The translations under genes and the position numbers were made by a program. The notes below the pieces were generated by a model that searched no databases, had not been told where the DNA came from, and saw only the letters and a list, made by a program, of their open reading frames with translations. Below are positions 34,001 to 44,931 of a DNA stretch of 46,904 nt, piece by piece (the first letter of the stretch is position 1; each line of letters starts with the position of its first letter). This DNA is from Phlegmacium glaucopus (Eukaryota; Basidiomycota; Agaricomycetes; Agaricales; Cortinariaceae), in contig MU130452.1 in the NCBI GenBank assembly GCA_015039465.1, positions 1-46,904 on the forward strand. The letters run 5' to 3'.

Positions 34001-36661
34001 GACGCCTTTCGACTTTGGGTTTTCTTCCTCTTCTTCCTCCTCTCGCTCCGCCTCCATCGCGGCTTCATCCATATCGTCATCATCCTCGTCTTGACCTCTA
34101 GACTTTGACTTGTTAGAAAGCGGTTGATTTTTCTTCTTCGAGTTAGTCTTTTTGGAGCTCGTCTTGGTGACCTTGGATGGAAGGACCTCTTCTTCATCTT
34201 CTTCGTCTTCGTCTTCGTCTTCCACCACCACCACCATATCCTCATCGTCCTCTTCCTCTTCCTCGTCCTTGGATTTCTTCGAACGTCTGGTAATCTTCTC
34301 CCTCCCCCTACCCTTTGCGTTCAAATCCGTCTTGGCGATCTTGGAAGAAACCGCTTCTACTTCACTATCGTCTTTATTCTTTGACTTTTTCGGACGCGGT
34401 TCTTCCTGCTTCCGCTTCCCCTTGGAATCAGTCTTGACGATCTTGGAGGAAACTGCCTCCACCTCCACCTCACTTGCGTCCTCGTCCTCGATTTCATCTT
34501 CAGAAGACGATACCAGCTTGTTCTTCTTTGTCGGCTTTTGTTTCTGCTCCTGCTCGTCATCTTCAGGAGAAGACACCCAGTTCTTCGTCTTTCGTTTCTG
34601 CTTTCCATTCGTCTTCATCTTTGGGCTCGCCTCCTCGTCCCCTTCCCCTTCTTCAGGTTCTTCGGCAGTTTTCCTAGGTGAAGATGGGGATACAGGTATA
34701 GGCGAGCTGTCCTGGCCGTTAGCCTTTCGTTTGCCGGTAGAAGCATTGTTATATGTCTTCTTTGTAGGTGTTCTTTCGTCTTCGTCTTCATCGACATCCA
34801 TCATCGCCCCAACGTGATCTTCCTCACCACGAACTCGCGAATCAACCATATCCACATCTTGAAAACCGATCAACCCCTGAACTTCTTTTACACTCTCATC
34901 TGTACCATGAGGTGCTTCCCCCGCCCCAACTTCCGCCCCTTCCTCCAACCCTTCCTCTATAAACCCACCAACGCCTCTAACTCCCAACAACCTACTAAAA
35001 TCGACACCGCTTGGAAACCCGATATATTTCTCCAAGCCAACTGTTAAATTCCTCCATTGGATGAAACAATCTTCTAACCATGTGTGGTTTACGATTGGGA
35101 TCGACCAAGATTGGGCCTTTGTTGCTTTTGTACCAGATATGCTAAGGGGAGGGGTTAGGATAGTGGAAAGTCGCATAAATGAGAGCGCGTAAAGACACTT
35201 ACTAAGCAGCAATCAAGACCGTATTCTGACCAGACATGCTAGGAGTAAACTTGGCGCCCATAGCTATAATCAGTTTCTTAAGGTATTCACGTGCTTCGCC
35301 TGTATAATTTGTTACAGTTACCACCTGTATGTTTTTTTTAAAAAGAGTCAGCGTTAGAGAGGAAAAAGATAGGAAACACTGACATGGTTTGAGAAAGCTT
35401 CGATGGGTCGTTTTGGAACTGGATAATGTAAAAGTTGGTCGAGTGGACGTGTGAGCGTGCTTGTTGATTGAACGTGAAATAGCCATGCAAGTGTTCCGAT
35501 CGTTTTATGCGACCGAAGTGCCTAAGAAGAAAATTCAGTACAAGAAGAAAGAATAAAAGAAAAGCAAGGAACATACTGCGATATAAGCTGCTCCGTCTCT
35601 CCATCTTGTCACCAACACATCAGATTCCAAAACTTTATCCGCTTCGTTCTTCCTCCTCTCCTTCTCTCTCTTACTCATCTCCTCTTGTCCTCCAATAACT
35701 CCGAAACCTTCATCGAATTCCTCATCCCCATCATACCTAACTATAACTCCCCCAGCGCGTTCAACACCGATTTGTACAGCTTCTCTTCTCCCCTCAAATA
35801 ACTGTAGCGTTCGGCTTAGAATGATCTTTTTGCCTTTCCAGATATCCACTCGATTCTCTGCGACAGCAGCCATTTCCAGGTCTTTTATAGGAGGCAAAGA
35901 GGAACCATGCATAGGGGCCGTGAACAGCGCAGCCATAGCATACATATTCTTCTTCACCCCACTCAGCTCCTGCCCTCCTCCACCTACTCCCAAAGGATTC
36001 TTCAACATCTCCGGATCCGGCCACTCATAAACATCCGTACTCAACCCCCCCATCCCCAACCTTACAACATCGTCAAACCAATGAGGTAAAACAATTTTAA
36101 CCCCTGTCTCTTCTCTAAATTGCATAGCAGTTGCATATTTTTGAGAATCAGGTGACATAGCGAAGAGGTGGGTGACGTCTTTGGTTAGACCTGTACGCCA
36201 TTGACCGCCTAGAGCTGTTATTCCTGCTGAGAGAACTTCTAGATCGGAAGGGGGTAGAGAAGCTGCGCAGGCTATGATACCAGAGAATATCAAGGATGGG
36301 TCCGGGGAGTAGTGCTGTGGACTAGAAGATTTGTGTTCAGCAATTGAATTTATAGCAAAGAATGAATGAGAACGTACGATTGGATTTTACCAAGAACCAA
36401 ACTACGATCCACCCATTTATCGGTAACCACATAAACTTCCTCCTCTTCTCCACCTTCCAACTTCCTACTATCATTCCTCTCTTTGACCACCTCCCACCCT
36501 TCAAATTTCATCGAATTACTAACAACCAGATTTACTTCCTTCGACCACGCTTCGCCTGTAAGTTCAGAAGCACCATTACGATCCAACACGTGTTTCAACT
36601 CTTCAATCCTAGTAGTTGGGAATGAAGGTGAGATGTGGTATTTGAAAGAAGCGAATAGCAT
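31090..36661 (-). CDS. brc1: Six-BRCT genome-maintenance scaffold (Rtt107/Brc1/PTIP family)
   Basis: Nine exons on the minus strand: 36661-36378, 36321-35577, 35521-35384, 35324-35203, 35141-31989, 31916-31856, 31799-31631, 31568-31381, 31293-31090. They close for 1687 residues. Four N-terminal BRCT repeats lie within residues 1-470 (for example GGQWRTGLTKDVTHLFA, KTIGTLAWLFHVQST, IPIVNHTWLEDCFIQW). About 1000 residues of acidic/basic low-complexity sequence follow in one exon, then two C-terminal BRCTs (about 1482-1680) with ITSRPSECTHLLAP, VRTEKFLCALVVAPF and ILTEKWAV. That 4+2 layout is that of S. cerevisiae Rtt107 and S. pombe Brc1, scaffolds at damaged replication forks whose last BRCT pair binds phosphorylated H2A. 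The role is inferred from architecture. Confidence 0.86.
31989..34960 (-). repeat. Low-complexity coding tract of the BRCT gene
   Basis: Dense GAA/GAT/AAG/TCT codons encode acidic, Lys-rich and Ser-rich runs (for example DDEDMVVVVEDEDEDEEDE). Cross-frame ORFs on both strands here are compositional shadows. The linker holds many basic nuclear-localisation-like clusters and Ser/Thr sites. Confidence 0.8.
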
Positions 36662-36724
36662 TCCTGTGCGAGGTTGATTGGATTGGGGGTGTGGGCGGCG
36701 TGGTGGATGGTGGTGGAAAGGTCG

Positions 36725-36796
36725 AGTCACAAGGACGCGATCGGTCACGTTTGGTGGATGTGTGACTATTGAGAAAGTCACGTGGAACAACCTGCT
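36725..36796. repeat. BRCT-gene promoter segment present again, inverted, at 44547-44612
   Basis: TCACAAGGACGCGATC, CACGTTTGGTGG and GTCACGTG blocks just upstream of the BRCT gene recur in reverse complement at 44547-44612. Both copies lie beside a decayed membrane-protein gene, so promoter and pseudogene were duplicated together. Confidence 0.75.
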
Positions 36797-36828
36797 TCGT
36801 CCAGCGTGCTCCCTAGACCTATTGTGTG

Positions 36829-37400
36829 GGGTCGCGATATCCGTGTCGTGACGATATTAGCATTCGTATTCGTAGGTCAGGTCAACCTATCTTCTTTGAC
36901 TGGCTGATTTCAATTTATTGCCTCTAGTTACATGGATAGTGGCTAGCAGCTCATTGTACCTTTTTCAGACCACTTGTCGACTCTTTACTGGGTTTACCCG
37001 CTAGCTGTGACACGTCTCGCAATGTCCATGACCGTGAATGCTTTAGTGAAGGGTTTAATTTTGTTCAGGATGTTCAGGATGTACTGGGGAGTCAAGTCCA
37101 CCTTTAACAACTAAACTTTAGCCGACGAAAACTTTGGCTTATCATATTCATACTACTCGAATATGGCATGGCATTGTTCTCTATCAAATTGGTTCAGATT
37201 ATGGTTACCATTGTGCCGATGGACGCTACCAAAAGAACTCATAATTTATTCCTGATACTAACCAAATGCTTAACGTGAGTACAACATCGGTCATTGCGAC
37301 TTCCGTTTTACTGATAATATGTGTCTGGATGGGGTATAACGCCTACAATCGTCCTGGCGGCAATCTCAGACTTGATGCTATCAAATATATTTATGGGCTA
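36829..37400 (+). pseudogene. Decayed multi-spanning membrane protein (copy 0, plus strand)
   Basis: Segments match the minus-strand gene next door: RDIRVVTILAFVF, then after an intron-like gap SMTVNALVKGLILFRMFRMY, later WHCSLSN and finally GITPTIVLA at about 37332-37356. Stops and frameshifts interrupt every part and the N-terminal exons are missing. It points towards copy 1 (tail to tail), forming an imperfect inverted repeat. Confidence 0.75.
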
Positions 37401-37407
37401 TACATGC

Positions 37408-38648
37408 TCATCTCTCCACAATATCGATATCGTCTTGTTGGACGCCAATACCATCCTCTCTTCTTTGTTGGTGCAGAATACTGATACTTCCTGTTTCCAA
37501 AATTGAATTCGGATGGGCAGAGATGAAACGCAAGCTCTCGAGACTAGCAGTTTCTAGCGTGGATTTCTCATCGAAGAAGAACAATTTCATTGATACCGAT
37601 GCCAGGACGATTGTAGGTGTTATACCCTAGCAGACCCATGTTGTCAGTAAAGTAGAAATGACTGATGTTGTAGTTGTAATCACATTAAGCATTTGAGTGA
37701 CACCAATAGTAAGAGCCAATGTTATGTGGGCAGCGTCCGTCGACACAATGGCAGTCACGATCTGAACCAATTGCATGGAAAACAATACCATGCCAGATTC
37801 CATTAGTATCAGTATGATGGGCCGAAGTTTTCTCCCGCCGTTGTTGCCTAGAGTTTGGTCGTCCGAGGTGAGCCTGACTACCCGGTACACCCTAAAGATC
37901 CTGAACACGATCAAGCCCGTCACCAGAGCATTCACAGTCATGGGCATGGCGAAACCTGCCAGGATCATGGGATACCACCAGTAAGGAGCGGCAAAGCGGC
38001 CTGATAAAACGTACACTGAGCTGCTAGCTGCTATCCAGGTAACTAGAGGCAATAATTTGAAATCAAACCCAGAGAGTGAGAAGAAGATAGGTTGACTGAC
38101 TAAGAATGTGAATGCTAATATTGAAGGAATCATCACGACACGGATATTGCGATCCCACACAATCCAGCAACGGTAGATCTTTGAAGATTTGAACGAACAG
38201 AACAGATGATAGGCTATAATTTATGCGCACCAGGATAGATTGAGAGATGAAGTTGCAGCAAGAGGATACTACGCCTTGAATGATACTAAAGAGTAATAAC
38301 GAGTCCATCAACTGAAAGGGTAAAAACCATTCTTCATGTTACCGACAATTCGGTCGGTGACAGGATTGTTACTTGCATGTATGATGGAACCCATAATCTG
38401 AAGAACAAAGCCAACGACAGATAAAATATACAAAGCACATAGAGGATAGAAAAGGCTATTTTTTGTCCTGTCGGCACCTTTGTTCGATACCTGGTCTTGT
38501 AAAAACATGGCAAATATGCCGGAATAGAGTCCTGTGCAGGGATAATATTACAACCTTTTAGAAGGGATCGTGGAAAAGATGTCCTACCGTAGAAGAGACC
38601 TTCGAGACATACCCCAATGGCAAAAGCGTCTAGCACAGTGAAGGTCAT
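37408..38648 (-). CDS. Agaric multi-spanning membrane protein (copy 1)
   Basis: Five exons on the minus strand: 38648-38588, 38531-38362, 38311-38231, 38178-37684, 37626-37408. They give 341 residues. About seven hydrophobic helices are visible (for example CALYILSVVGFVLQIM, MPMTVNALVTGLIVFRIF, RPIILILMESGMVLFSMQL), followed by a cytosolic-like polar tail. This is a family of orphan seven-helix-like proteins I associate with Agaricomycetes; no function is known. Compared with copy 2, one base is missing at the donor of an internal intron (38043-38100). The intron's 58 nt therefore read through in frame and add 19 residues between RNIRVVMIPSILAFTFL and the next helix. Splicing at the old site would give an early stop. 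Confidence 0.72.
38043..38100 (-). other. Former intron retained as coding in membrane protein copy 1
   Basis: It corresponds to the intron 41680-41730 of copy 2. The exon-intron junction has changed from TTAG/GTCAGT to TTA/GTCAGT by loss of one G. The 58-nt segment has no stop in the surrounding frame and ends in the old acceptor CTCTAG. Confidence 0.7.
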
Positions 38649-39867
38649 GACTTCGTGTCGGATTTAATGGCTCATTGTACGTGCTTTATATACGACGAGT
38701 CTTCGCGAGGTGATATTAACTGTCGCTGTCATCATCGGTTCTTCGGTCAGGTAGGAATGTACATGCTTATAACTAGTTTGAGGCAGAACATGATTATCCT
38801 CGGATCTCGGATTTTACAGCAATTTTATTTCAAACTCAGCAGAAATGCCTGCTCGTCGAACCAAAAGTCCAAAGGTCTGTCCACCATCTTTCATCCCACC
38901 CAATCTCTTGAAACAGGCGTCATCTACAAAGCCCTACGGATTCAATTAAAAAACTTCCAGTCGATTGGAAGAGCACGAACAACCCCCACCCACCCACAAC
39001 TGCATGTCTCTGGATCGGCTTAAAATAAAGGTCTTGACGTTACAATGGATATGCAGATAAGTGAGCTCCCTAATAGTATCGTAAGATATATGTTCAACGT
39101 TCAACTCTTGATCTTCCAGCACTCGGATCTGCCGTGCTCAAGGCAACGGCCCACTCAAACCAGTTGTCATATTTTGGCTAACCTGATGATAAATTGATAT
39201 TAAGTTTTCCAAGGCAAGGTAGCCTGGCTTCCGGTACAGCCTTTGAATCTCTAAAAGGCTAGCTTCATCAAGGCATGCTTTGAGGACATGGGAAAGATAC
39301 CTTATTGTTTCTCTGTGGCGTTGAAATCTGTCAGTAGAAAGGAAGATGATCATGATGATGATTATCATATCGATCAATATACAATCTAGCTATATTGTGT
39401 CAATAAAATATCATTAATTTCATGAATATCTTTATCGAAAGTGTTGTTTATCTACCTTTCAAGGATGTGGATGTGGTTGAGTTGTAATGTTACTATAGCG
39501 TCGTCGTGTCGAAAACTTTCATGTGAGAATACATTGGGGTGAGAGTGTCCAAGCCGAAAGATGTAATATATAGGTTCGTGCTTCTGCAATCGGTCTGATT
39601 CAGGCGCCGGTTCTGCCACCTGCTCGTCGTCTTCAGAAGACACCCAGGTCCTCGTCTTTTATTTTTCCCGCAAGAGAAACCGTAGATGTCCCTTTTATTT
39701 CAAAACAAAATCAACAACCCTCTTTCCCCATCAACTCGTACTTGCCTATACCGAATCAAATACATCGGTTACAAGTGTGCGCAAGAGCCATCGTTAAATC
39801 TGCATAGCATTTGTACGGTTAAAAAAAACAGACAACTTGAGGATGCGACATCAGAAGCGAGGATGCC
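38649..39867. other. Spacer with BRCT-exon fragment
   Basis: The left part is the promoter of copy 1. About 38800-39168 is an insertion relative to block 2; its end resembles 20157-20208. At about 39610-39665 a short piece matches BRCT exon 5 near 34550 (CTGCTCGTC, TCTTCAGAAGACACCCAG). No gene seen. Confidence 0.5.
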
Positions 39868-40338
39868 CTAGTAGTCATATGACTGTGGATCCTCAAAATC
39901 AATCCACCACCTTGGCTGCTTTCCCATAATTTCCGACAAGCGATCTACCTTCACCTGACTCGGCCGTCTTGGGAACGACGAGCGCTCATTACTGAAAATC
40001 GATATAAGAGGCACCATATTCTGTAGAGGCCCTGTTATTATGACGGTGCCTACGGGGGCCTGAGGGTATTCGAGAGCTGACTCATAAGCAAGCCTTTTTA
40101 TACCTGAGTGGGCTCTGAGCAAGTGCATCGCAGCGCCGACCTTTGCGCCATCATCGTACTTTTCGATATCTCCCCAGTGTTTGTTATCCCAGTGTTTGTT
40201 GGAGTAATCGATGAGCCAATCCATAGAAGTGTCATAACAGTAGAAACAAGCGCGGTGACCAATGTTGAGATCCGGAAGGGTTACTTGAATTTTTTTAGAC
40301 GGCGAAGCAGGCGGCACAGCAGACGGCGCAGCATTGAG
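39868..40338 (-). CDS. Unknown protein, last exon (frame intact)
   Basis: The minus-strand frame is open from an acceptor-like TTAG before 40338 to TAG at 39868 (about 156 codons). Segments include GHRACFYCYDTSMDWLIDY, AAMHLLRAHSGIKRLAYES and KQPRWWIDFEDPQSYDY. No ATG lies in frame, so a first exon is needed. ATGTCTGAATCGCTGTTTG at about 40427 with a GT donor (40391) is a candidate, but its phase does not fit. A 15-bp micro-duplication gives NKHWDNKHW; the copy at 44932 lacks it. I do not recognise the family. Confidence 0.5.
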   Translation of the reverse strand, partial: LNAAPSAVPPASPSKKIQVTLPDLNIGHRACFYCYDTSMDWLIDYSNKHWDNKHWGDIEKYDDGAKVGAAMHLLRAHSGIKRLAYESALEYPQAPVGTVIITGPLQNMVPLISIFSNERSSFPRRPSQVKVDRLSEIMGKQPRWWIDFEDPQSYDY

Positions 40339-41029
40339 CTAATTCAAAGTATCAGTTAATATCCAACGAATAACGACGCGAATGATGACCTTAGATAGTC
40401 GAATGATTCAAACAGCGATTCAGACATGGGTAATTATAGTAGCAGTTTATGTTCGAGAAGCGGAGTTGGAAATCTGTGCGTGCCACTGATTACATAACTG
40501 AGTTCATCATGCTGCCTCTAAGCCGGGAAACTACTGGATCTTAAACCTCGCCATTCTACTTACATCCCGCAAAACTTTGGGACCCACGGCAAGCAGAACC
40601 TAGCAACTGCGAACGGGAACCTCAACACAATGAGCAGGACCTAACAACAGCGGACGGGACTGTTAAAACGGTAACAGGAGGGTGGGGCCCCGGGCCACTA
40701 ATGGGGAACGGGAACCCCAAGTGCGGTTTCTGCATATTTCGTCACAACTCCTCTACCGTCGTGCCTAAATTTGATATCCCGAAAACTGTTTGCATGGCTC
40801 GATGATCGAAAAAGAAAAGAAAGAAGAAATCATGTTGATGAGTACCTCACAGTGGGTATCGGCTTCTATTATCAGTGAGCGTAGATGAGGTAGAAGTAAG
40901 TTCATTAAATAAGACAACCGATTTTCGACTGTTTACTGTTTATGTCGTATCTATATGATTCTAAATTCTATGCTACTGCCTTTGGAGTCCGGACTATGAT
41001 GGTATCAAATATATCTATGCGTTATATGT
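40339..41029. other. Intergenic, nothing recognised
   Basis: Contains the candidate first exon of the gene above and GC-rich repeats of AACGGGAACC/GGACGGGACTG type near 40610-40720. The right end is the 3' flank of copy 2. Confidence 0.45.
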
Positions 41030-42293
41030 TCATCTCTCCACAATATCAATAATATCGATATCGTTATCCTGTCGGGCGCCAATATCATCCTCTCTTCTTT
41101 CTTGGTGCACAATACTGATACTTCCCGTGTCCGTAATTGAATTCGGATGGTCAGATACGAAACACAAGGTCTCGAGACTAGCTTCTGGCATGAATTCCTC
41201 ATCGAAGAAGAACAATTTCATTGAGACCGACGCCAGGACGATTGTAGGTGTTATACCCTAGGCATACCCGTGTTGTCAGTAAAATAGAAAGTAGTAATGG
41301 ACCGATGTCGTAATCACATTAAGCATTTGGTTGGTACCATTAGTGAGTCTATATGTTATGGCAGCAGCGTCCGTCGACACAATTGCAGCCACGATCTGAA
41401 CCAATTGGACAGAAAACAATACCATGCCAGATTCGAGTAGTATCAATATGATAGGCAGAAATTTTCTCCCGCTACTAGTACCTAAAGTTTGGTCGTCCAA
41501 AATGGGCTTGATCACTCGGCACACCCTGAAGATCCTGAACACGATTAAACCCGTCACTAGAGCATTCACGGTCATGGGCATGACAAGACCTGTCAGAAAC
41601 AGCGGATTCTCCCAGTCAGGAACCGTGAGTGTGTTGTCTGATGTAAGGTATATTGAGCTGCTAGACGCTATGCAGGTAACTAGAGGCAATAAATTTAAAT
41701 CAGGCAGTCAAGGAAGAAAGGTTGACTGACCTAAGAATGTGAATGCTAATATTGAAGGAATCATCACGACACGGATATTGCGACCCCACACAATCCAGCA
41801 TCGGTAGATCTTTGAAGATTTGAATGAACGAAACAAATGGTAGGCCATGGTTTATACGTACCAGGATAGATTGAGAAATGAAGTTGCAGCACGCAGTTAC
41901 TATGTCGTAAATAATACTACCGCGTAATAACAAGGGCATTTGTGATAGATGACTGGGATTTGACTGCACAACTGAAAGCATAAAAAACGATTCTTAATGT
42001 TACCGACGGAATTGTTACTTACCAGTATGGTGAGCCCTTTTATATTAAGAACAATGGCAGCAACAGATAAAACATATAGAGCACACAAAGGATAGAAAAG
42101 GATATTTTTTGTCTTGTCGGCACCTTTTTTTGATGCCTGGTCGTGTAAAAACATGGCAAATATGCCGGAATAGAGTCCTGCGACGGGATAATGTTACACT
42201 TTTTAAAAGGGGTTGTGGAAAAAATGTCTTACCGTAGAAGAAGCCTTTGAGCAATAGCCCAATGACAATAGAGTCTTTCACATTGAAGTCCAT
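41030..42293 (-). CDS. Agaric multi-spanning membrane protein (copy 2)
   Basis: Six exons on the minus strand: 42293-42233, 42177-42023, 41963-41862, 41809-41731, 41679-41318, 41257-41030, with introns of 51-60 bp. They encode 328 residues. Hydrophobic helices and order match copy 1 (GLYSGIFAMFL, CALYVLSVAAIVL, NFISQSIL, IYRCWIVWGRNIRVVMIPSI, MPMTVNALVTGLIVFRIF, LESGMVLFSVQLVQIVAAIV, GITPTIVLASVSMKLFFFDE). The third exon uses an acceptor 8 bases inside the copy-1 position, which is needed to keep frame. All six exons close in phase. Function unknown; probably an integral membrane protein. Confidence 0.75.
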
Positions 42294-42869
42294 GACGTGT
42301 CTGTTTTCAATGGCCCATTCTACTTGCTTTATATATGAGTCTTCGCAACGTGATCTTAACAAACTGCCAGTGTCACTGTCATGATTTCCGGTCAGGTAGG
42401 AATGTGTACGTAGTAACTAGTTTGAAGGAGAACATGGTTATCCCATAGTCATATTTTGGCCAATTGATGGTAATGACTTTTCCAAGGCAAGTAGCCTGGC
42501 ATCCGTGCAGCCCTTTGAATCCAAAACGCTAGCGTCATCAAGGAATTCTCTGGGGACTTGGAAAAGATACATCATTTGTTCTCTGGTGGAGTTGGGTAGA
42601 AGAAGCTGATCATGATTGTGATTATCATATCGATCAATATACGATGCAGCTATAGATAAAATATCATTAGTGATTTTGGTGACGAAGGTTTAACGAAATT
42701 GTTGTTTGAATTTATTTTACCTACTTTCAAGAATGTAGATGTGGTTAGGATGAACTTGAATTATAATGTTACTACAGCGTCGCCGCGCCGGAAACTTTCA
42801 TTTGAGAAGACATTGGGGTAAGAGGGGTTCGGGCCGAAAGAGGTTCCTGCTTCTGCATCCGGATGGGTT
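42294..42869. other. Spacer homologous to 38649-39600
   Basis: Matches block 1 in pieces (GGTCAGGTAGGAATGT, TAACTAGTTTGA, TATCATATCGATCAATATAC). No gene seen. Confidence 0.6.
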
Positions 42870-43190
42870 TTGCCACCTGCTCGTCTTCAGAAGATAGCCA
42901 GGTCTTCGCTGTCATTTTTCTTCTTCTATTCATCTTTGCGACCTCCTTGTTCCCTCCCTGGGCCCTTCAAAAGCTTTCCTAGGAGAAATGTAGATGTCTC
43001 TTTCGTCTTCCTCGCTAGTACGTATATCCACATCTTGAGAAACGATCAACGCCTGAACGCATCTGTACTACGAGATGCTTACCCCGCCCATCCTTCCACC
43101 CCATCCACTTCTAATGATACATGGTTTACAACTTAGATTGGGCTTTTGTTGCGTGTGTACCTAATATACTGCGAGAGAGTTAGGTTTGTG
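42870..43190 (-). pseudogene. Fragment of BRCT-gene exon 5
   Basis: The right part (43020-43170) matches 34850-35150 of the BRCT gene: TCCACATCTTGA, CGATCAACGCCTGAAC, GATGCTTACCCCGCCC, CATGGTTTAC, GATTGGGCTTTTGTTGC. The left part (42880-42990) matches 34550-34670. Hundreds of bases between them are deleted and the frame is broken. It is in the same orientation as the parent gene. Confidence 0.75.
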
Positions 43191-43690
43191 TTTTAAGGCG
43201 GAGCTGGAGATTTACATAAATTAGAGATGGAAGATTTAAGATTTAATGGCTCACAACACCTCGCCATCTCCATTTGCACGTCCACTGCCTCTGTCAACTG
43301 TGATCTGCCTCCAGGCGATGCACTGAGCTTCCCAGCACCACTTATCCTCGGCATCTCGTCCTGCCTAAAACACCTGTTCTGGGCCGAATTCACTTAGGTT
43401 ATCGTGTAAGTCAAGATCGGCATGTCATGATACAGAGCCAGCCATTCACCAAATTCCTCCAGGAACACTGAGGGTGTCCCTGGAATCAACTCAGGCAAGT
43501 CATTGATGGCCTGCGCATTTGAGATCCGCGATCGTCCTAGAAGAGCAGCCGGGGGATCGACACGTCCATGAGTCTGGTAGTTGTCGTCTCAGTGTCAAAT
43601 GCTTTCCGAGGATACTCCAAGCAATGGGAAATCTCCGCCAGCTCCCAACCTCCAGATCAATATTGATGTTTCCCGTTGCCGGAAGTGAAT
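43191..43690. other. Unassigned segment with a minus-strand frame fragment
   Basis: On the minus strand about 43398-43530 reads INDLPELIPGTPSVFLEEFG and EWLALYHDMPILTYTIT before TAA. It looks like the C-terminal end of a protein, but the upstream frame is broken and I cannot name it. Confidence 0.3.
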
Positions 43691-44300
43691 TTGGATGGTC
43701 GGATACGGAGCACAAGCTCTCGGTAGTTTCAGTGGATCATAGTTTGGATTTCTTATCAATCCCGATTGGCGCCAGGACGATTCTAGGCGTTATACCCTAG
43801 CAAGACTCATGTTATCAGTCAAATAGACGCAGGAACAAAATTATAAACTTTGTTGGCAGCGTCCATCGGCACAATGGTGACCACAATCTGAACAGTTTTG
43901 ATAGAAAACAATGCTATGCCAGATTCGATTAGTATGAACAGGATAGACCGAGCTTTCTACCACCACTAGCACCTAATGCTTGGTCGCCCAAAGTGGGCTT
44001 GACTCCACAGTAACACCCTGAAGGTCCTGAACACGATCAAGCCCGTCACTAAAGCGTTCAGTGTCATGGTCATGGCGAGACGTGTCAGAGCTAGCGGGAA
44101 AACTCAGTAAAGAGCAGCAAGGTGGTCCGAACAAAGATGCAATGAGCTGTTAGCCACGACTAGAGGCAATAAATCGAATCAGCCAGTCAAGGAAGATAGG
44201 CTGACCTAACCTAAGAATGTGAATGCTACTTACTATTGAAGGAATCGTCACGATGCGAATATTGCGACCGCACACAATCAAGAAACGGTAGATCTTTGAA
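43690..44300 (-). pseudogene. Decayed multi-spanning membrane protein (copy 3)
   Basis: Minus-strand pieces of the family remain: RNIRIVTIPSI near 44262, MTLNALVTGLIVFRTFRV near 44030, a stretch for SGIALFSIKTVQIVVTIV near 43900 and the C-terminal HPNS/GNI region near 43690. Several indels and stops are present. It shares unique bases with copy 0 (GTGCCGATGGACGCT), so these two are sister copies. Confidence 0.72.
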
Positions 44301-44931
44301 CTTTTGGAAGAGTATCCACGCCCAACGTGGCAGCGGCATGTTCGCTGCTAACCCCACCCCTCGTTTGTACGCGTTTGCTTCACGAAAAGCTTCGAGGTCG
44401 GGTGGATCAACTTCTGTCGCATCTTCAGTGGTATTCAGTATTCTGCATATAGCTCTCTGGGAAGCTCAAGGTTCAAAGATGAGCGCTGAGCACGAGGGGT
44501 TAAGAAATCTCCCCAATCCAGTAGTCGAGAACAAGCCAGGCTGCTTCACGTGACTGTCACAATCGTCACCAACCACCAAACGTGACAGATCGCGTCCTTG
44601 TGACAAGTTCGCATATCTGAAAAGACCACTAAGTCGAATGCAATTATGCGAAAGGAGAGGCAGGCTGTACGACTTGAACGTGCTGGAGTGCTGGAGTAGG
44701 TATGATGGAGATGAAGCCAATCCAGTAAATCTTAAAATCTCAGCTTTCTAACCCTCTTTCCCCATCAACTGGTACCTGCCTATATCGGTTACAAGTGTGT
44801 GCAAGAGCCATCCTGAGATCTGCATAGCATTTGTATGGTAAAAAGAACAGACACCTTGAGGATGCGATATCAGAGGCAAGGTGATGGCAAAATCGATAAT
44901 GCTTACAGTAACATAGGATACCTAGTCATAT
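44301..44931. other. Region between copy 3 and the frameshifted gene
   Basis: Includes the inverted BRCT promoter copy at 44547-44612. An unassigned insert lies at about 44300-44545. From about 44745 the sequence matches block 1 (TTTCCCCATCAACT). Confidence 0.5.

Noticed and set aside
31934..34962. Many long ORFs on both strands within the BRCT gene
   Set aside because: They come from low-complexity GAA/TCT-rich coding sequence of exon 5 and have no independent domains or splice support.
37408..38648. Calling membrane protein copy 1 a pseudogene because of the lost splice donor
   Set aside because: The former intron has no stop and the frame is kept through all five exons, so it may still be expressed; recorded as a CDS with the anomaly noted.
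38655..39023. Plus-strand ORF of about 122 codons
   Set aside because: Overlaps the promoter of copy 1 and an insertion relative to the duplicate block; no conserved sequence in block 2.
42870..43136. Plus-strand 88-codon ORF with a hydrophobic, Phe-rich start
   Set aside because: It is the antisense of a BRCT exon fragment; apparent hydrophobicity comes from TTC-rich antisense of GAA codons.
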